Source of the DNA: Phycisphaerales bacterium
Lineage (GTDB): Bacteria; Planctomycetota; Phycisphaerae; Phycisphaerales; SM1A02
DNA length: 6,416 nucleotides
Assembly: GCA_029243925.1 (NCBI GenBank)
Contig: JAQWRC010000254.1
Coordinates: forward strand, 1-6,416
Direction: 5' to 3'
Every line of letters begins with the position of its first letter. The first letter of the stretch is position 1. This document shows positions 5,764 to 6,416 of the stretch, piece by piece. The position numbers and the translations under genes were made by a program. The notes under the pieces were generated by a model. The model was not told the origin of the DNA. It saw nothing but the letters and a program-made list of their open reading frames with translations, and did no database searches.

Positions 5764-5791
5764 TTGCAGCAGAACATGGCTGAGATACACT
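5764..5791 (+). promoter_or_regulatory. weak candidate promoter for the 3'-most gene
   Basis: TTGCAG (5764-5769), 16 bases, and TACACT (5786-5791, 4 of 6 to TATAAT) could serve the gene starting at 5859, giving a leader of about 60 bases. The TTGC start of the -35 box is shared with the promoters at 315 and 3461, but the TCCAAT box is not. An inverted repeat, GTCGCT (5797-5802) with AGCGAC (5812-5817), enclosing GCTCA-GA-TGAGC (5800-5811), lies just downstream and could be an operator or leader hairpin. Confidence 0.3.
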
Positions 5792-5858
5792 GAAGAGTCG
5801 CTCAGATGAGCAGCGACATCGGCACATATTCTACGAACGAAACAAACTGGAGCCCATT

Positions 5859-6416
5859 GTGAACACCCTTTCATTGCAGTCATTCAGCACCTTGGCAGCC
5901 GCTGCGGCACTGCTTCTGCTCCAGTCCACAGAAGCCCACGCCCAACGACAGATCCACGCCCCAGCAACACAAAGCTGGCAGGAACTTCTGGATGTCGATG
6001 CCGTTCACCGCTCCACGTCGCTCGACACCATCACCATGCCAGACGGAAAGAAGGTCGATCTGGATCTGCAGCCAATCGATGTCATGTCTGACGACGGCGT
6101 CATCATCATTGAAAGTGAGTTCGGACAGCGCTTCTACCAAGCTGGCGAGCTGGTCCATCTCTATCGAGGTCAGATTGCAGGCGATGACTCCAGCAACGTG
6201 TATCTGGCCGCCACGAACAAGCAGCTGAACGGATTCATCCAAATGGATGACGATGTCTACATGGTTTCAACTGGCCCGTTCACAGGCCGCAAGCCAAACA
6301 CCCTTCATGTCAGCGCGCCATGGGAGCTTGAAGCATGGATGGCCAAAGGCCCACTCTGCGGGTTCGACCAGGTGCAGCAACCTGCATTTGAACTCCGCCC
6401 AGATCACAATGGTGCA
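5859..6416 (+). CDS. N-terminal part of a secreted protein, metalloprotease-propeptide-like (3' end outside window)
   Basis: The frame is open from GTG 5859 to the last base (186 codons, no stop). GGAG (5849-5852) lies 6 bases before the GTG, and translation gives a clear signal peptide: a run of Ala and Leu (TLAAAAALLLL, residues 11-21) ending SerThrGluAlaHisAla, cleaved after A28. The mature part is acidic. Residues 102-128 (YRGQIAGDDSSNVYLAA, then NGFIQ) and 131-140 (DDVYMVSTGP) follow the pattern 'G.V.GD..S.VyLa....g..GfI...d..Y.ls.G', which I associate with the propeptide-like N-terminal domain of secreted zinc metalloproteases (M12-type) in planctomycetes. No HExxH zinc motif is reached before the window ends, so the protease assignment is an inference, and an unrelated beta-sandwich secreted protein remains possible. 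Whether it ends in the dockerin-like tail cannot be seen. It follows the dioxygenase by 152 bases and probably has its own promoter. Confidence 0.75.
   Translation, partial: MNTLSLQSFSTLAAAAALLLLQSTEAHAQRQIHAPATQSWQELLDVDAVHRSTSLDTITMPDGKKVDLDLQPIDVMSDDGVIIIESEFGQRFYQAGELVHLYRGQIAGDDSSNVYLAATNKQLNGFIQMDDDVYMVSTGPFTGRKPNTLHVSAPWELEAWMAKGPLCGFDQVQQPAFELRPDHNGA

Noticed and set aside
5708..5809. Possible 33-residue small gene after the dioxygenase stop
   Set aside because: The ATG at 5708 has no ribosome binding site, the frame is a continuation of an open shadow frame of the dioxygenase gene, and the product has no recognisable feature.

Overview
The window looks like chromosome from a planctomycete, most likely of the Phycisphaerae type. 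This is inferred from moderately GC-rich DNA, widely spaced genes, several large secreted proteins, and a recurring C-terminal module (C-x-GD...DLLLVI..WG...WG-(S/T)-C-x-stop) that resembles the dockerin-like tails common in secreted planctomycete proteins. No RNA gene, mobile element or CRISPR array was found, and no stretch over 300 bases lacks a gene.

Layout. (1) The 3' end of an unrecognised gene (1-243). (2) A secreted repeat protein, probably a beta-propeller, with a dockerin-like tail (370-1854), preceded by a candidate promoter and followed by a good hairpin terminator. (3) A convergent minus-strand gene for a CPBP-family intramembrane protease (1914-2756). (4) A divergent plus-strand gene for a class I SAM methyltransferase (2803-3417), its start only 46 bases from the protease start. 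(5) A secreted parallel beta-helix protein with a dockerin-like tail (3518-4909). (6) A secreted intradiol ring-cleavage dioxygenase with the same tail (4993-5706). (7) The 5' part of a secreted protein resembling the propeptide region of planctomycete metalloproteases (5859 to the window end).

How they fit together. Three complete genes (2, 5, 6) share one architecture: signal peptide, functional domain, and a tail of about 45 residues with one intact calcium loop, a second half lacking its loop, and two cysteines exactly 41 residues apart. Genes 5 and 6 share a 96-bp block in the tail at 92 of 96 bases, with all four differences synonymous, while the adjoining calcium-loop DNA has diverged. 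Genes 2 and 5 are preceded by matching promoter-like elements (TTGCNT, 17 bases, TCCAATGGA) at almost the same distance from their start codons. The simplest reading is a set of exported proteins delivered to a common extracellular or surface location through one docking tail. No cohesin-like partner lies in the window. The most unusual member is the dioxygenase, an aromatic-ring-opening enzyme carrying a docking module. The protease and methyltransferase appear to be an unrelated insertion between members of this set.
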